A stretch of DNA of 54,785 nt from Gonium pectorale (taxonomy: Eukaryota; Chlorophyta; Chlorophyceae; Chlamydomonadales; Volvocaceae): assembly GCA_001584585.1 (NCBI GenBank), contig LSYV01000040.1:119192-173976 (forward strand). The letters run 5' to 3'. Below the pieces are notes generated by a model. That model was not told the DNA's origin. It saw nothing but the letters and a program-made list of their open reading frames with translations, and ran no database searches. This document shows positions 21,101 to 32,168 of this stretch, in pieces. A program made the translations under genes and the position numbers. Each line of letters opens with the position of its first letter. The stretch's first letter is position 1.

Positions 21101-24100
21101 GTAATGGGCGGCACGGGCCGCCGCCGCTGCGGCGGCTGCCGCCGCAGCGGCGGGGCTCCACGGACGGGGCGGGTCCTGAGTTAGACAGAGCGGACCAGAT
21201 TAGGTTGGGGGCTAGGGTGAGAGCACGCGCAATAGGAAGATATCGCCGGGGTCATTGCCATACGGAGGAGCCAATCTTGCGAATTGGGGTTATCGTTTGG
21301 CCCTGTCTGCCTGCAACCCCGACGCCGCTGCCCCTGCCCCGCCCATACCTGCTGCTGCTGCGCGCCGGGCCCAGTTCCGGGGCCCAACCAGAAGGACGCG
21401 GAGCTGCGCGGCGACGGCGGCAAGTCCAGCAGCGGTGAGGCGTTGAAATCGGGCAGCGAGTCGGCTGACTCCTGCGCAGCCATGGCAATCGAGGTCATCC
21501 CTTGAACGCGAATAAGATGGATGCTCCCACACCCACGCGGCAGCAGGAGGAAGATGACAGCGGTGGAGCAGGCGCGCCCAAGGCCGTGCGCCGGCCCCAT
21601 ACCGCACCTGCAAGTTGGCTACCAGCAGTGCTGTGGGCCGCCCCGTGAGGAAGATCTGTTGCTGCTGCTGTCTAGGCGGCGATGGCGACGTCGACGATGC
21701 ATCCTCCTCGGGACTCCGATCCCCCTCTTCGAGGGGCCGCCCACCGAGCCTGGATCGCGTCTCCGCCTGCTGCCGACGCTGCTGCTGCTGTTGCTGCTGT
21801 GCGGGTTTTCCAGGCCCCGGTAGAGCTGGTTCGCCGGTATGTGTGTTTCCTGCAGACGATGCCTCCTGCGCATTACACAAGGCACATGACACGGCCTCGT
21901 TGGGGACGATAAGCACGGGCCCACTTGGGGAAGGGTCCCTCTCGGGCCTACCTCCGTGTATCCGCCAGAGCTGCACTCGGTGCTGTTATTAATAGCATAT
22001 AGCATGGGCCCCTGCTAAATCCCGCCCATTCTAATGAACTTACCTGTACACACGGAGGGACCGTACCCTGAGAAACCATGGACGATTGCTGTGTCCCGAC
22101 TATCTCTGAAGCAACGTAAACATGTGGCATGCTGCCGCAGCATCACGGCTTCATCCAGATCCCACCTCTTACCCCGGCGCCGCCCGCCGCCCGTGTGGCC
22201 CGAGCCGCCAAGCTGTCCCACCGCCGCCGCAGGTCGTCTTCACGGGCTAAAGCTACATGCAGCTCTTCCTGTGACAACACATGTGGAGGTCCTATAAGCT
22301 CCTTATAAAATAAGATCGGGGATGCACGGAAGCATTGCAGAGGCAGGTGCCCCATGAGATGGGGTTGGAGGGTCGGCTCCAGCAGTCGACCTCTTACACA
22401 GCCGCGCTCACCGTCCTCGAGTCAAGTTCCCGCCGGCACTGTTCAAGAGCTTCGCGAGCCTTCGCTAGCTCCCCTTGTAGCGCCTCGCCGCCGCTGGTGC
22501 CGGCTTCTTGCAGCCGCTGTTCCTGCAAGCAAGAGGGGAGCACACAGAAGGACCCACATCCAAGCCTACTTCGCATGCAATTGTGCAATTGTGCGGACGA
22601 TACTTGGGCACCCCGAAGGGACCCCAAACAGGCGCTGGTGGGCAGCTGTACGAGGCCCGCACGGCACTGAGGTGACTGTCCAGCAGTACAACATTGTTTG
22701 TGCATCCAACATTCCGAGATGCCTTGCCTCAACCCCCCAACTCACCCATCTTTATCACCCCAACTCACCGCCGCGTCACGCTCCTGCACGGCAAGCTCAA
22801 CCGCAGCCGCAGCGGCGGCCCGCACCTCCGCGAGCTGCCTTTCCAGCGTCGCAGTTTCTGCCTGCGCATTCCGGGAGCCACGGAACAGAGCGTGGCCACA
22901 CTTCACTTCGCCGCCTTTTAACCGCGAGTGCGAGAGCTTGCCGCACATTGTAGTTGCACCCCAAGAGTCCATCACGATAGATGGCAACACACGGTATATG
23001 ATGTTCCATAAACCAGCGTCATGCTGCTGCGTGTGCTCTCGACACGCGTCAGGCGTCGGCCCCTGGACCCTGGCCTGGCCCCTGGACTGCCGCCCGCCCA
23101 GCAACGCAGCGTCCCCGCATTTGGGTTCCCGGGCGCACCCGGGATGCCGTCAGCTGGGACCGCAAACCGGACATCTCCTGCTCCAATTGCATCCCGTGCG
23201 CTAGGGCGGCAGAGGGAGAATGACACGGGATTGGAAAGGGTCAGGAGCGGGAGCACGCACAGGAGTCGCCAGCGGGTTTACAGAGTGAGTGATGTGTACT
23301 GGATGCGAACCGTTACTATTGTACAGGCGTCCAGTGCCGCAACGCCAGGCACCTTCGGGCCGCTTCAGGCCCCGACCCCCGACCGCTGTGCCATTACTGC
23401 CACCCCTGTACCGCCCGTACCCGCCGCCGCCTCCAGCCTGCTCCGCACCGCTGCCATCTCCTCGCCGTGCCTCCGCTGCAGCAGCCCAATGTCCTCCAAG
23501 CACTGCCGCCGCAGCTCCTCCAGGCAGGCCTGCGCAGTGGCCAACTGCGCGCCGAGCTGTGTCCGGTGCGCCTCGTACGACTCGGCGGCGAGCTGCAGCC
23601 GCAAGCAACGAGACACACCGCCATATGGTGATGGTAATAGACAGGACAGACGTACGCCATGCCAGGATCAGCGCTGCTCCCGTGGCGGTGCTTGATGGGC
23701 TCGCTTAGAAGGAGGTTTGCTCTTTGACCTCAGCACTTCCATGATGTCCGCCCTTGGCCCCTAACGCGACGAGGCGACTGAGTCCGTGGCTCGTGGGCCG
23801 TCACCGTCTGGCCGCCCAGTGCGAGGAAGAAGTTGCCGATGGCACAGCTCGCGCTGGCTCAGACGCACCCTAGAAGCCCCTCACCCGCAACTTGTGCTGC
23901 GCCTCCGCCGCCTGCTGCTGCAGCTGGCGTACAGTCGCGTCATGCTCCCGCGCCCGCGAGTCCAGCTCCAGCTCCAAGCCCCGCAGCGTGACATCGCGCT
24001 CCCGGATGGTCGCCCGGGAGGCCTGGCGTGCCGTGTCGGGTATGTTAGCCAGAGGTGACCGGATGATAGGATGGCGGCATGAGTTGAGGAGCACAGAAAT

Positions 24101-25855
24101 GGGTGCAGGTAAGGCTATTGCGCGATGGTTCGGGCTCTTGCAGCGCAGCACTTCGCTACGCTTCGCGCAGCGCAGCCTGTAGCGGAGGACGCCCCGGCCT
24201 CACCTCCGCCTGCTGCAACGCCTGCGCCTCGCGCTCCGCCGCCTGCTTGAGCTCGGCTAGGCGCTGCTCCGCGAGCTGGCTGGAAGCGGCCGCAGCCTGA
24301 ACGGAACAGTTCGTTACAGGCAGGCGCGGTTGGCTGAGTGGTAGGCTGTAGGCAGTCGTAGGTTTAGTCGCAACAGGGCCCAGATGGCGAAGTGCGTTGG
24401 GGCACGGTAGTTAGGGCCGACCGGCCGTTGTGTTGGTTGTCCTTCCGATGCTCGCAGAAAGCTATTGTGCCTTGATTCCGCTTGGCCCGTTGCACGACCC
24501 GTATGGCACCATGCAGCCTGCATGAGCAGGGTGACCCCACCGATGGCCGCGACCCCACCTGCTTGAGCTGCGCCACCTCCGCCGCCGCCGCCGCCTGCGC
24601 CTCGTACAGCTGCTGCTGGAAGCTCGCGTGGAGCGCCCTGCGCTGTTGCTCCGCCTGGTCGCGCGCGTCCTCCAGGTCGCGCTGTGGGGCCGCATGGGGG
24701 TTGCGCATCTGGGCAATGCAAGGGGCCCCGTTGCACCCAACCCCTTATTTGCAGGGTGGACGCACAGCCGGGGCACCCGTTCCGCTGGGCATGTGCAGTC
24801 CAACTCCCGTACGTGCCCAGGCCGGTTAAGTAGCCCCGTGCAATCGCCGTCCGCCTTGCCTAGGTGCTCAGTGGCTAATCGCTAAGTGGCTTGATACCCG
24901 CCTTGGGACCCCAATCTCTCGAGTGGAAACGGACATGCGCCGACCATTGCTCAAACGCAGCCCCACCTGCAGCGCCCTCCGCGCGGCCTCCGCTTGCTCC
25001 TTTGTTCGTAGCAGCGCCTCGGCCCGCCCCAGCCGCTCCTCCTCCAGCAGCCCGGCTAGCTCCGAACGCTTGGCGGCCAGGACAAACTCCTGCTGCTCCG
25101 CCGCGGCGCGCGCGGACTGGAGCTCTGAGTGGAACACAGGGCGAATGCGAATGGTTGCGCACGTGCAGGCGAGCAGGCGAGCAGGCGAGGCTGCGGTGCA
25201 GGATGCTCCTGGAGAACGCTAGAAAGCGGTTCATGCGGCATTTCAGTAGGAGTTTAGGGAAACTTAGGCGAGTATGCCTCAACTGGCAAGGTGTGTAGCT
25301 AACAGGCGGAGGCTGCCGTCCTTCCCCTCCCACCCCACCCGCTTGCAGGCTGCCTGCTAGCGCCTCAAGCTCCGCCACACGGCCCCGCAACGCCGCCTCC
25401 GCTGCACGCTGCGCCGCCGTCGCCTCATCGTAACAGGCCAACTCCTCGTCGCGCTGCCGCAGCAGGTCCAGGTTGTACGTGAAGTCCAACTTCAGCGCCT
25501 CAAACTGCATAGCTTGCGGGTCAGCTATCTCGCCACGCTGCGCGGCGGTCCCGGCAGCACGCAGAACTGCCCACGTGCACCCGCCAACACGCGCACAAGT
25601 GCTGAAATACCTGAGCGGTTAGCGTGGCAAGCTCCTGCTCCCGCGAGGCCAGCTGCAAAGAATCAGGGAAAGGGAGGGTCAGGCACCCTGATAACGTGCC
25701 CTTCACAGCTGTCCACGTCCACCCGCAGCATTCCGCGGGGTCTAATTCCGCCCCGCTGCTCGACGGACCTGCTGTTCTAGAGATTGCAGTGTCCTGCTCC
25801 TCAGTTCCGCCAGCTCGTGCTCCCGCTGCACCAGCTGCTCCAAGCTGTCGGCCAT
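18134..25855 (-). CDS. CCDC57: CCDC57-like coiled-coil protein
   Basis: Long coiled-coil protein; animal CCDC57 is a centrosome/centriolar-satellite and microtubule-associated protein. Nineteen exons: 25855-25769, 25652-25611, 25504-25339, 25124-24967, 24681-24559, 24296-24204, 24022-23885, 23592-23421, 23200-23139, 22861-22769, 22522-22412, 22268-22173, 21865-21608, 21471-21349, 21175-20979, 20678-20348, 20089-19490, 19186-18786, 18611-18134. Every phase closes, giving 1242 residues. The N-terminal motif LDFTYNLDLLRQRDEEL then CYD (about residues 48-65) matches the CCDC57 signature DFxYNLxxLxxRDxELxxYD. A later LRSTLAVMRREMEAL (about 655-670) matches the conserved C-terminal motif of the same family. 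Between them are heptad-rich, Glu/Ala/Arg coiled coils. Residues about 950-1242 are Pro/Ser/Ala-rich. The exon-3 acceptor could instead lie 27 bases upstream in the same frame. Divergent from CFAP298. Confidence 0.8.
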
Positions 25856-26259
25856 GGTGCGTGCCGCACTTGGACCTCAGCACAGTAAGCTTCAGCCTTG
25901 TTTAGATGCAGCCATGCGAAGGTTCAGATGAAGGCTGCTGGTCCCAGGGCACCTGGCTTGTTACAGAAGTGCTAGGTGAGAGCGATAGCGGTAAGCACTT
26001 TGATCAACTCTACCATAGACCTAGTCTACATGCTAATATTTGGCAAAGTCGCGGAAAGTCAACGGAAAGTCAACACGGTTGGACATGTTCACGACAATTA
26101 CTGGGTCACTGTGGAACAAGGGAAAGCCTTGCCCTCGTCCGCCATTAACCTAAGGACCACTGATCACTGATTTTATTGATCTGCCATTGAAACGTGCGCT
26201 TCGTGCGCAGGCCAAGTTGCTTGCTCACCGCAGGCCCCAATCAGAACTAGACAAGCATC
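25856..26259. promoter_or_regulatory. Bidirectional promoter between CCDC57-like and CFAP298
   Basis: Only 404 bases separate the two start codons, so the promoter and both 5' UTRs must fit here. It is clearly less GC-rich than the flanking exons. An 11-base unit CGGAAAGTCAA is repeated in tandem at 26052-26073. No TATA box or clear RFX X-box was seen. Confidence 0.6.
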
Positions 26260-28988
26260 ATGGTGCTTCTACATATGAAGGTAGGGCCAATAGCAATAGG
26301 AGCGCGACCCGCGGCTTTTCGCGCTTCTCGAAGCCCATGTCTCGAATTTGTGTGCCGCAGCGGTCGGACATGGACCAGTTCCTGTTTGAGACGACGATCA
26401 ACTCCACGGTAGATGAGACGACGCGGCAGCTCGCGGAGGTGCACAACCTCCGGCACCGCATCGAGCGGCTCAAGGGGGAGGGCGAGGAGCTGGCAAAGTA
26501 CGGCCCGGCAAAGCGGCCGGACCAGCAGGGCATTGATCAATACCAAGAAACCCCCGTGGAGAAGGGGCCGCACTACACGATGGACCCGACGGGCCGGCGG
26601 ACAGGGAACGGTAAGGGGTGGGCCGGGCCGCGGGGTGCTGCCCTCCGAGCGCGTAGCCGTGTGCACGTGAGAGGATGCAAGATACTGCAATTCATAGGCT
26701 GACTGGGGACCACGGACTTGCACGGCGGGAGGCACGGCACGTTTCCTCCCTCATGGCTCGAGCGGGACTCACGTCGATTGCCTTTGCCACTTGCCAGATG
26801 CCTCAACCGACTGTGCCATCTAAGAGCCCCACTGCAGAAACCTGAGTGTGTCGCCCCGTTCCGCTTTTCTATGAAGTTGGTTGCTTGGCATGTTGGTTGT
26901 TGGGTCCCTCTGCCTGCAGCCTGTGACCCGGAGGTTGCCAAGGTGCTTGTACGGACGCTGGAGGAGGCCGTGGCTGTAGCGCATAAGGTGAGATGCTTGG
27001 TCAATGTTGAACGGGAGCGATTTGCACCAAGCTCTGTCCGTGGGCTGTTGGGGCGCAGCGCATCGTCGGCACACCCGCCTATCTGCTGTATGCGTAACAG
27101 CTGTCTGAGTCCTTGTGTAAGGCCTGCTACAAGCTGGGTACAGTACAGCCTGACACTTCGCCTTGAAGTATCAGCCATAAGGGGGCTGGTCGGGGTGATC
27201 GCATCCTTGGGCTCCCACAACGGCGTGAACCCACATTCACCTGGCGCGGTTGGCGGGCGCGGCACCAGGCACCACGGGCTCCGCCCATTCCTCCGGTGTC
27301 ACCCTATCCCTTAGCGCTCCGAGCTCAACCCGCGGTTCGATCCCACCACACGTAACAGGACCAAGTGGCGAAGAAGGTGCCGCTGACGGTGAAAGCGCTT
27401 CAGGAGGCCATCGACAACGTGCGGGGCGCGGTGATGATGTGCTACCCCATGGGGTTGCCGGAGTGGGACGCCGTGCGCCAGGCGATCGAGGGGACAGAGG
27501 ACCTCGCAGGGACGTCGGTGAGCGTGGGCTCGGGGCGGGGCTGGCGAAGCCGGGAGGGGGTTCGGCGAGGGGCTGGCGAAGCCGGGAGGGGGCTCGGCGA
27601 GGGGCTGGCGAAGCCGGGAGGGGCCGTCAGCGGGTCGGCTGCAAGTGTCGGCAAGACCACTGAGAAGGCGTCGAGTGGGTGCTGCGCCACACATGCCGAG
27701 CTGTAGAGCTGGCAGAGCTGATGCGCTCGCAGCTGACGGACACCGATTGACAGTCACGTATCTACTAGGAAGTTGTGATGCACATGTTTTGTTTGGCCGT
27801 GCTGGTGACGGGGCGACATCCCCTCCGGCGCTCCTCTGGGCTGCGTGCCGCACATCATGGAACGGACCCATGTGCAAATATTATACAGCGCAATTCATTA
27901 GTGAAAAGCACTTGTCTCCGTCGGATCAAGGTTTGGCTTGGACTCGCTTCGGCCAACACAGCCCTGCATGATGGACTGACCAACCCACCCCTGCAGTACG
28001 CCGCGGACGACCTCCCGCCCGACGTGGCGACGCTGTGGTTCGCGGGCAAGCAGATGTTGCCTGAGAAGAAGCTCAGCGAGTACCTGGGCCGGCACGAGAA
28101 GACCAAGGCCGTGGTCAAGCTGCAGAAGAAGGGGCAGGGCGCGCCCGCACGGGAGCCGGTGAGTCGCCGGCATGGTGGGGAGCGCAGGCTCCACTCAGCT
28201 TTGTGCTTCTTCTGCACCAACTCCTGCTCGCGCATTATGCTGGTAACCCCTGACGGTCTCATGTGATCCTGGCATAATTGACGTATGCTTGATCCGTCTG
28301 CTGGTATACTCACGTTGCCTACGGTGCCTCGACATGTTACCCATGTTGAAGGTTGTGGACCAGGACACGCAAAAGGCCATGATGGCCTGGTACTACAAGA
28401 AGCAAGAAGAGCAGAAGGTGGGTGCAGGATGGAACGTATCACGCTCTTAGGCTAGTCATATGCAGATAAGAGGCAGGGGCACATGCTGTGGAGACCCCAG
28501 GACAGACTTGATGCCGTCAACCTATGCGTCGTATGCGGGAAAGGGTCTTGTGCTTACACTACGGCCATATATTGCATAATGGCGAAGTGCTGCTTGTTCA
28601 CATTTATAGGTGGCGCTGCCATTGGTGTATGCTTGCTCGAAATGCGCATAGGTGGGGCCAGCGACAGACGGCAGTCGGAAGGTTGCTTGCATGCATGTTG
28701 GCTGCATGACGACCGGTTGTAGCTCCTTTGACACCTCGCTGATCTCTGAATCAAGCCGGGCCGTCAAGACGTGGATGTCCGATGACCACTACATTCCGTG
28801 CGTTTATCCTGTCCGGGCATTGTATCCCGCATTTGCATCCTGTCCCACATTCCATCGCCTCCGGCCCTTCACCCGTGCAGCAACTGACTGAGGACGACGA
28901 CGACAACTACACCAACTCGTCCTGGGCCAACCCCAAGTCGTTGAAGGCACATTTTGCGGGTGTCCAAGCTGTGCGGCTGCCTAAGTGA
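26260..28988 (+). CDS. CFAP298: CFAP298 (FBB18 / C21orf59 / Kurly), ciliary dynein assembly factor
   Basis: Cytoplasmic/ciliary factor required for axonemal dynein arm assembly and motile cilia; the Chlamydomonas orthologue is FBB18. Exons: 26260-26280, 26361-26610, 26920-26987, 27359-27517, 27997-28158, 28352-28417, 28881-28988; all phases close at 277 residues, close to the human length (290). Diagnostic blocks: MVLLHMK at the N-terminus, RGAVMMCYPMGLP-type block (about residue 130), KKLSEYLGRHEKTK, KKGQGAPAREP, AWYYKKQEEQK, and the C-terminal DDDDNYTNSSWAN...LKAHFAGV. Exon 1 encodes only seven residues; it was chosen because MVLLH is the conserved start. The acceptor at 28351 lacks a good pyrimidine tract but the join fits the family. 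Head to head with the CCDC57-like gene. Confidence 0.95.
27537..27625. repeat. 32-bp minisatellite in a CFAP298 intron
   Basis: A 32-base unit beginning GGGGCTGGCGAAGCCGGGAG occupies 27537-27568, 27569-27600 and, partly, 27601-27625, with nearly no divergence. It starts 20 bases after the 5' splice site at 27518. Confidence 0.9.
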
Positions 28989-29695
28989 GCGATGCGAGTA
29001 GCGGCATGCACGGTTGCTGAACACAGTGTATTCGACAAGGCGGGATGCTGGGTGGCATCTGTAGGCCATATGGTGGCAGGGTGGAGGCAGGACAGGCCGG
29101 TGTTTTTCCTCGTGGCTGCGGCACTGGTACGTCTCGTGTAGGCACGTGCACGCCAAACTTGGTGACAAAGCCCAAACGCCGCCGGTACCCGCACACGTCA
29201 ACTCGTTAATTACGTTTGAGCTCCGTCGTTTCTTTAGTTCCGCGTGTGTGCTGTGGTGCAGTCAAGGGCGGAGCTCGTCGGCGCACAGGCGCGGTGCTGC
29301 TACGGTACACCGCATACACGCGTCTCAAGCAGGCATACTGCATGCAGTTAAGCGTATGTCTCGCATATTGATGCATGAGCTGTGGCTTGAATTTCCTGCC
29401 CTGTGTCAGTTGACGAGTGCCCCATGCGATGGCCGTTTAGAAACGAGCAGGCGCCGAGGCTCCCGGCGATCCCTCAAGCATATCGGCACGATAACTTCAC
29501 TCTCCAATCCAACTGCTGCACCTGCTCCTTTTGATCCAAGGCCAGCCAGCTCAGACGTCTCGTACCGCCCTTTTTCAACTTTGGAGCCCGCTTGCCCCAC
29601 CGCCTTGTGTATACTCGGCAAATGAAGTTTTAGCAAGGGAAAATAGAAAGCCTTCCTGCATTCCTCTCTTGCATATCTGCTCCCTTTTAAGGCAA
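28989..29695. other. Intergenic region CFAP298 to RINGv gene
   Basis: About 700 bases between genes on the same strand. It must hold the CFAP298 3' UTR and the RINGv promoter. I saw no TGTAA and no gene. Confidence 0.4.
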
Positions 29696-32168
29696 ATGAC
29701 CGCGGCTGTGACTCCTTCGCTCGCGTTGCACGAGGAACCATCGCTCGAGGAGTTGGAGGAGGAATGCTGGATCTGTTTATGCGGCGGGTCGCCCGGGTCG
29801 CCCCTGACCATCCCTTGCCGATGCCCGCGGGTCTGCCACCGCAAGTGCCTCGCAACCTGGCAGCTGCACAACTACGGAAGACGGCGAGTGCGCGGGTCGA
29901 CGCATGCGGGGCGTCGCGGGGGGCGTCCGTTCGCGTCGTCTTTCCTTCCTTTCAGCGCGTCGCACCCTCTGCCCACTGTGCACAGCAGGAAACCTAACGT
30001 CAACAAAGAGCTGCTTTATGCTGTCGTCAAACTGCTAGATGTTATTAGCCCCTCCTTTTAATTGTTGGCATCCGTCTTGACATGCAGGGAGGAGAACTTC
30101 TGCCGCTTCTGCGGCGATCGTCTCCCGCAATTATGGGCCCCTGATCCGCTCCAGGATGTCAGCGCAGAGGAGCTAAGGGTGGCGCCTGTCATGGCCGTAA
30201 GGTGCGTCCGCAATGCAACACCCTCACTGTCATCCCTGCGCGCCCGCTCGAGTCTGCATGTGTGGCTGGCACCAGTTGCCCATTACGTATCGGTACTCGC
30301 ACGCCGAAGGACGGGCGCTGCAACTGTCAAGACAACGTCAGAGCATACTAACCGTCGCGGGTCATGACGACGCATACGATTGTCTTCCGGCAGTCGCATA
30401 CGCGGAGCGCTTACAGTGATCATGCGCAACGGGACCTTGGTCCAGTCTGGTGTCCAGCTTCCCCTTTTCCTGAGATGCGTCGTCTCAGTGTTCGGCACTC
30501 TTTAACGCCCTCCCGAACCATGTTATATTGTCTACCTCCGTGCTTCTCTGTTTGTGTAACATGGGATTTCCTCTTCCAGGTACAATGGCCCTGAGGGCAC
30601 GCGCGAGTTCAAGCTCCGGGTACGGCCCGGCCCCGAGGGGCTTGCAGCATTCAAAGCGACTTTGAAAGCTCAGCTGGGCATCTCGATTGGACCCGAGTTT
30701 GACGTCACTTTCGAGTACGTGGGGGTGGGCGGTACACCAATCGGTGCCCACTAGATGTGATAGCGATTGATGTAGTTGTGCCTTTCACCCTTACTCGCCT
30801 GGTGCCCGCTGCTGGTCAGTGTCCATGGCCTTGAGGCGGGGCCCATTCCCATCGTGTTAACCTTTCCCTTGTTTTCGCCGTCTGTGCATTCGCCAGATGC
30901 CAAGTCCCCGCCACGGGCTCCCGCATCACTCTTTCCGGCCTCAGCGCCTACGGCGCGGCTACGCACTGCGCCGCACTGCTCGCAGCCTCGAAGACGGGGC
31001 TTGCACGCTCGGCTCCCATCGAACCACTGGCGGAGGCAGCGCCGTCGGCGCGGCTGGCCTGCGATCCGGTCCGGCGCCGCGTCTGCCAGACAGGCTACCT
31101 CACGGCGGTGCCCACGCCCTCACCGGCCTGCCAGGCAGCGCCGGCGGCAGCGCCTCTGGCCCGGGGTGGCCGTGCGGCAAGCACGAGGACGCACCCGTCG
31201 TGGCGCCGCCTCTACCAGGGCACGGATCCGGGCATGCGGGCAGGTCGCTACGCGCTCAGGCGCGGGGCCCACACGTCGATGGGCATGGCGCACATGCTCG
31301 CCACCGCGCGCGGCGCCGAGTCCAGTGGCTACGTCTCAGACGACAGCGACTCCAGCGATGAGCTCCTGCCGCACGGGCCCCGTGAAGCCCCCTCGGATGA
31401 TGGACGCGACCAGCTGGATCTGGCGGTGTCGGCGCGGGCATGGATGCGCCACCACGGTGTGCGGGAGTCGGCGCCGGCCCCGCCGACCCACGGGTCGCAA
31501 CGCCACGTGGCGGCATTTGGTCTCGAGCAGGAGCGTGTGACCAGCTCGGCTGCGGCCTCGGGCATGCTGGCCGCTCGGCCTGTGACGCCAACCCGTGGCC
31601 ACCTGGTGCGGGCCGCGGGCGTGCCGGGGCGCCGGACATCTTCCTCTTCGGTTGGGAGGCTCTTGACCTCGACGGGCATGCTGCCCGCGCCGGCTGCGGT
31701 AACGCAAGGATGCCACACAGCTGCCGTATCGTTTCTGGAGGAGCTGCCTCACGCGGTCCCATCCCTCGAGAGCAGCACATGGGGTGTGCGGCCGGCCGCC
31801 GGTGGCGGAATGCTGCTGCCTCCGGTGCAGAATGCAGCTGGGAGCGCCTCTCGGCGGACCAGCGCAGAGGTCCCTGCGCTCGGCTATCCCAGAGTCGTAG
31901 GTGGTGGAAACCAAAGCCGGCATTTGCACGACTGCAGCAATCACAGCTCGCGCTGTGGAGGCGATGCAAGCCAGCACTCTGGCAGCAGCCGCAGCTCCCG
32001 CAGCGTTGGCAGCAGCATACGCGCCGCGTCATCGGTGCTCCCNNNNNNNNNNNNNNNNNNNNCGTCAAGCAGCGCTTCCCGGCCCTTTTCAAGGCCACCG
32101 CTAAGCGCACCGTGCGCTCTCTTCTCAAGGCCCTGCGACGAGGGCAAGGAACCCATGAGCATAAATAA
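29696..32168 (+). CDS. RINGv (RING-CH) finger protein, broken by an assembly gap
   Basis: Likely E3 ubiquitin ligase. Exons: 29696-about 29883, 30088-30201, 30580-30714, 30897-about 32168. The variant RING finger reads CWICL, PCRCPRVCHRKCLATWQ, then FCRFCG after the first intron: Cys-x2-Cys, Cys-x-Cys, His-x2-Cys, Cys-x2-Cys, all present. No membrane span is seen, so it is not a typical MARCH protein. A compact domain follows (FKLRVRPGPEGLAAFKATLK... then FDVTFECQVPATGSRITL and YGAATHCAALLAASK), not assigned to a family. The remaining ~370 residues are Ser/Ala/Gly/Arg-rich. Twenty Ns at 32043-32062 make the frame beyond uncertain; the frame ending at 32168 has a basic amphipathic tail and is preferred over the one ending at 32268. 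Exon-1 donor is either a GC donor at 29884 or GT at 29889 with a shifted acceptor. Confidence 0.75.
32043..32062. other. Assembly gap (20 N)
   Basis: Twenty Ns fall inside the last exon of the RINGv gene. The count looks like a placeholder, so the true length and the reading frame across it are unknown. Confidence 0.95.

Noticed and set aside
27333..27350. GGTTCGATCCC, like a tRNA T-loop
   Set aside because: No pairing T-stem, D-arm or acceptor stem could be built around it; it sits in a CFAP298 intron next to the acceptor.
31440..32168. Second long + frame parallel to the RINGv last exon
   Set aside because: Before the gap the frame continuing from the exon at 30897 is the other one; only the part after the gap of this frame is considered for the C-terminus.
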